From Lactuca virosa (lineage: Eukaryota; Streptophyta; Magnoliopsida; Asterales; Asteraceae): a stretch of DNA of 64,000 nt. Both the position numbers and the translations under genes were made by a program. The stretch spans positions 95,598,841 to 95,662,840 of the forward strand of contig CAKMRJ010005745.1 in NCBI GenBank assembly GCA_928212115.1, in the 5' to 3' direction. Within the stretch, counting starts at the first letter, position 1. Each line of letters starts with the position of its first letter. Shown here one piece after another: positions 60,629 through 64,000 of this stretch. The notes below the pieces were generated by a model. It made no database searches, had not been told where the DNA came from, and saw only the letters and a program-made list of their open reading frames with translations.

Positions 60629-61240
60629 CTACTTGCGGCTCAAAGCATCTCCTACCACATTCGCGTTACCTAGATGGTAAAGGATCTCGCAGTCATAATC
60701 CTTGACCACGTCCAACAACCTGCATTGGCTCATGTTCAGGTTCGACTGATCCATAAGATATCTCAAACTCTTGTGATCCATGTAGACAGTACAACGAACC
60801 CCATAAAGATAATTTCTCCAAATCTTGAGGGTAAATACCACTACCACTAACTCCTGGTCATGCGTGGGATATCACGTCTCATGCGACTTCATTTTCCATG
60901 AAGCATAATCAATCACCCGTCCTCTATGCATAAGGACCACCCCCAAACCAGTGATGGATATATCACATAATACCACAAAATCCTTGACTCCCTCTGAGAG
61001 GGTCAATACCGGGGCCTCACATAACCTCTGACGAAGAGTCTCAAACTCCGACTGTTGCTCAGGGCCCCATCGGAAATTTACCCCCTTACTCGTTAGACGA
61101 GTGAGGGGTACTGCAATCTTGGAGAAGTCCTGAATAAATCTCCAATAGTACCCTGCCAAACCCAAGAAAATCCTAATTTTGGAGGGAGATTTCGGAACCT
61201 CCCACTGCATCACCGCCTCGATCTTTGCCGGATCAACCAA
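60629..61240 (-). pseudogene. RT thumb/connection and RNase H of element I
   Basis: 61240-60872 has FLGLAGYYWRFIQDFSKIA and DISITGLGVVLMHRGRVI; 60847-60629 has YGVRCTVYMDHKSLRYLMDQ and YHLGNANVVGDALSRK, the standard gypsy RNase H end. The first acidic position reads CDISITG where the family has an Asp-Ala-Ser; a stop after KMKSHET splits the domain. Confidence 0.85.
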
Positions 61241-61274
61241 AATCCCATCCTGGTTAACGAGGTGCCCAAGGAAC

Positions 61275-62013
61275 TAGACCTCTCGTAACAAAAACTTGCA
61301 CTTCGAGAACTTGGCATAAAGTCGTTCTAGCCTCAAAACCCCTAGAAGCTCTCGAAGGTGCTCCTCATGCTTCTCTTTGGCATTAGAATACACCTAGATA
61401 TCATCAATAAACACAATGACAAATCGGTCGAGCATCGGACTGCATACCCAATTCATCAAATCCATGAATACAACAAGCACATTGGTGAGCCCAAATGGCA
61501 TCATCACGAACTCGTAACGCCCATAAATAGACTGAAACGCGGTCTTCTCCATGTACTCCTCTCTCACCCTCACCTGATGATACCCAGACCTCAGATCCAT
61601 CTTGGAGAACCAAGATGCACCCTGTAACTGATCAAAGAGGTCATCAATCTGCGGAAAGGGATAACGGTTCTTCACCGTTAACTTGTTTAACTCCCGGTAA
61701 TCAATGCACATCCGGTTTGAACAATCCTTCTTCTTGACGAACAGTATCGGAGCTCGCACGAAGAACTGTCTGGTCTGATGAACTGCTTGCCTAGCAGATC
61801 CTAAAGCTGACATGACAACTCTAGCATCTCAGGCGGTGCAAAGCGGTACGTTGGCTTAGAAATCGGGGCCGCACCTGGCACAAGATCTATCCTGAACTCA
61901 ACCTGCCTCTCAGGAGGAAAACCAGGTAATTCCTCCAGGAAAACATCAACAAACTCCCTGATAAATGGTACCTCTGAAACTGAACTCTGCTCCCCAACCC
62001 GAGTATCAACCAC
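61275..62013 (-). pseudogene. Reverse transcriptase of element I
   Basis: 62013-61801 gives ELPGFPPERQVEFRIDLVPG. After a frameshift near 61810, 61770-61394 gives MCIDYRELNKLTVKNRYPFP, FSKMDLRSGYHQVRV and the catalytic FIDDI. The Asp pair is intact, but a TAG follows immediately (codon about 61393), where the family has a Leu. A second stop lies near 61276 (FLLREV, stop, FLGH). Confidence 0.85.
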
Positions 62014-62104
62014 ATAAGCCAGATAACCTTCACACTCGTGCTAAACATACTGTTGAGCCTTGGCTGCCATACAAAAACCCTGAACTAACCTTGGTGCCCT
62101 CTCC

Positions 62105-62533
62105 TTAAATAACCAGTTCTCCCCCACTTGGGGTTTGAACTACCACTCGCTGGCCCTCGCAATCAATCATGGCACCAAACCTGCTCAGCCAGTCCATAAC
62201 CACTATCACACATACATCCCCCATGGGGATAGGGATCAGATCAATCGGATAAGGCATCCCGCAGATCTCCAACACACAGCCCTGATATAATGCGGATGCA
62301 GAAACCCCGTATTCATTGGCGATAGAAACCCGCAACAGACACTCTAACTCCCCAATAGGCATATCAAACTCCCTACTGAAAGATCGAGATACAAAGGACC
62401 AACTCGCGCCTGAGTCAAATAACACAAGAGCACGCAAAGAGTTCACTAATAACGTACCTATTAGCAGCATATACATGATCATAACATAAAATATAATCAA
62501 CAGAACAATAAATAGAAACATATCGGTCACCAC
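62105..62533 (-). pseudogene. Protease of element I
   Basis: 142 open codons with the aspartic-protease centre LFDSGASWSFVS and later IPMGDVCVIVVMDWLSRFGA. It would cut the polyprotein. It is separated from gag by stops near 62540 and from RT by stops between 62105 and 62040. Confidence 0.85.
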
Positions 62534-62541
62534 GTGTGGAG

Positions 62542-63737
62542 CTACTCTGGCCTCCTCGGAAGTGAGCTGAAAAGCACGACCCCGAGCCCTCGGGGGCTCC
62601 GCCCTCCCCTGCCGCCCATCGGTGTCCTCAAAGTAGCTGGCATCGGGGCTTGCGCTGTCTTGGCAGAGAGCAATGCATAGTTGACCTTCATATGTCCAAC
62701 TTGATCACAGTGATAGCAAATCCTGCTACTCGGAACTATGGCTGGCTGGCGACAATCCCTCACATAGTGCCCCTCCTTGCCACATCTGTGGCATACACCA
62801 CCCGATCGAAAAAGCCCCCTCATGAACCTTGACGCACTTCCCACAAGTGCAGCCCCTCCTACTCCCGGATCTAGTATCAGTGGCCTTGAACCGCTTTCGG
62901 GTCGGCTGTGACTGCGTCAGGGCCTACCTCTGCTCCCTTGTCTGGAGCTCCCCCTTAATCTCCCGCCTCCTGGCGGCCTCCTGCAACCCCAACAATGAAC
63001 CAGAACGTTGAGTGGATACAAACTGCCTGATGTTTTTTTAACATGCTCAAGTAACGGGTCATCTGAGCTTTCTCAGAAGCAGCAAACTCAGGACAAAACA
63101 TGGCCCTCTTTGTAAACCATCGTGGTGATCTCCGTCACCGACTCAGTACCCTGTCTCAAATCCAGGTACTCCTAGGACAACCTCTCACGTTCCACCAGCG
63201 GAACATATCTAGAACAGAACATTTCCGAGAACTGATCCCAGGTCACAACAGCCCTCTACTCAGAAGAATACGAGCTAGTAACAAGTCTCCACCAATCCTT
63301 CGCTCCGGACCGCAGAAGGTTCAAAGCGCACTTGACCTTCTGGTCAGTTGGGCTAGAGCAAGTGAAGAACAACCCTCGATGTCAGACAGCCACCTCATGG
63401 CTATGATCGAATCCTGAACTCCATCAAATGTCGGGGGCTTTGTATTGTCGAAATCCCAATACTGAAATTCTCTCCCAACGCCAATCCCGACAGTAGCAAC
63501 TGTTGCGGTGGCTGCTGCAGCACTAGCCTTAGACAGTGCAGCGTAATGCTCGTCAAAGTACTCCACCATGGCAGTCTTAATAGAAACAAACATCTCTGGT
63601 AACTGAGACCGAAAGAGGGAAACAACCTCCTCCTACATGATCTCTATAACCTGCTCCTCAGTCAAAGTTGGCCTATCCTGGCCACCAGCTCTCGATCTCG
63701 ATCCGGATCCTTCCTCAAATCGTCTCGTCATCACCAT
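62542..63737 (-). pseudogene. Gag of element I
   Basis: The start at 63737 (MVMTRRFEEGSGSRSRAGG) is chosen because it opens the conserved N-terminus. An in-frame TAG lies near 63637. Then come FDNTKPPTFDGVQDSI, a gag core (63330-63150) with DWW and RYVPL, and two zinc knuckles: CHRCGKEGHYVRDC intact, and CYHCDQVGHMKVNY with Tyr for the last Cys. Further frameshifts lie near 63345 and 63040-62860. Confidence 0.85.
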
Positions 63738-64000
63738 ACTGAAAATAAACCAGGGAGATATCAGATAAAACACATATCATACTAGGGGAACCAACTCCCA
63801 ACAAAGACCTAGGGGTTGTGACTTCCCTACTACGTGTACGGGTCTTGTGCTTCCAGTAGTACGGGCCCATACTACCTTCCACACCTACCCGTATTTGTCT
63901 TAGAGGATCATCACAACAACCCTAACAATACACACTAGCATATGCATACACTCAATCCCCACTTCATAGAGGAAAGCTAGACATTACGAAACTGGCCGGG
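63738..64000 (-). mobile_element. Leader of element I
   Basis: Non-coding sequence before the gag start. The PBS and 5' LTR lie right of the window. Contains TACTACGTGTACGGG / CCAGTAGTACGGGC, a short repeat near 63828-63865. Confidence 0.5.

Noticed and set aside
59172..63417. Plus-strand ORFs across element I
   Set aside because: Shadows of minus-strand gag and pol with recognisable catalytic motifs.

Overview
This window is plant nuclear DNA made almost entirely of nested, decayed transposable elements. I found no host gene, tRNA, rRNA or intact transposon ORF. The LTR families (Tekay-like and Tat-like Ty3/gypsy, a gag-only Ty1/copia family), a Helitron and long (TA)n tracts point to a large flowering-plant genome. 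The recurring GACTCGACGAGTC and GTACGCTGGGCGTAC dyads and LTR ends such as TGTCACACCCC suggest Asteraceae, perhaps lettuce; that is recollection, not a search result.

Layout. (1) 1-13033: two related gypsy elements with little or no pol. Element A gives its 3' internal end and a full 3' LTR (1803-5152, +). Element B (minus: 3' LTR 7035-5153, gag 9485-8301, PBS 10678-10667) is joined at both ends to inverted LTR sequence. (2) 13034-46179: one Tat-type gypsy element (+; protease, RT, RNase H, a second RNase H, integrase, and an antisense extra ORF), split by four insertions with recognisable target-site duplications (TSDs): a solo LTR (13690-16366, CCAGG), copia element D (18289-30707, GGACG/AGACG, itself carrying a 4.6 kb Helitron at 20742-25383), a second solo LTR (34789-37400, AGCTC, carrying a copia solo LTR 36189-36960, GTGGG), and copia element G (37966-45700, CAAAA/CAAAC) in the Tat 3' LTR. 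(3) 46183-47540: microsatellites, a small inverted-repeat element and unassigned AT-rich DNA. (4) 47541-64000: a minus-strand Tekay/Del-like gypsy element I (gag, PR, RT, RH, IN and chromodomain-like tail, 63737-59110) whose 3' LTR was hit by gypsy LTR H (48427-59065, TSD TATTG); H is split by copia F, present as a partial tandem (LTR-internal-LTR-partial internal).

How the parts relate. The copia elements D, F and G have paired LTRs, PBS and PPT but encode only a gag-like protein, so they would need enzymes supplied in trans. Gypsy B also shows only gag. The autonomous-type elements (Tat and I) are inactivated by stops, frameshifts and catalytic Asp-to-Asn changes. The most interesting material is non-coding: an approximately 170 bp dyad-symmetric module repeated 11 times in gypsy A/B, perfect 10-bp hairpins repeated in the copia leader, clusters of the ACTCGACGAGT dyad shared by copia leaders and a gypsy LTR, and short motifs that recur two or three times within each copia copy.
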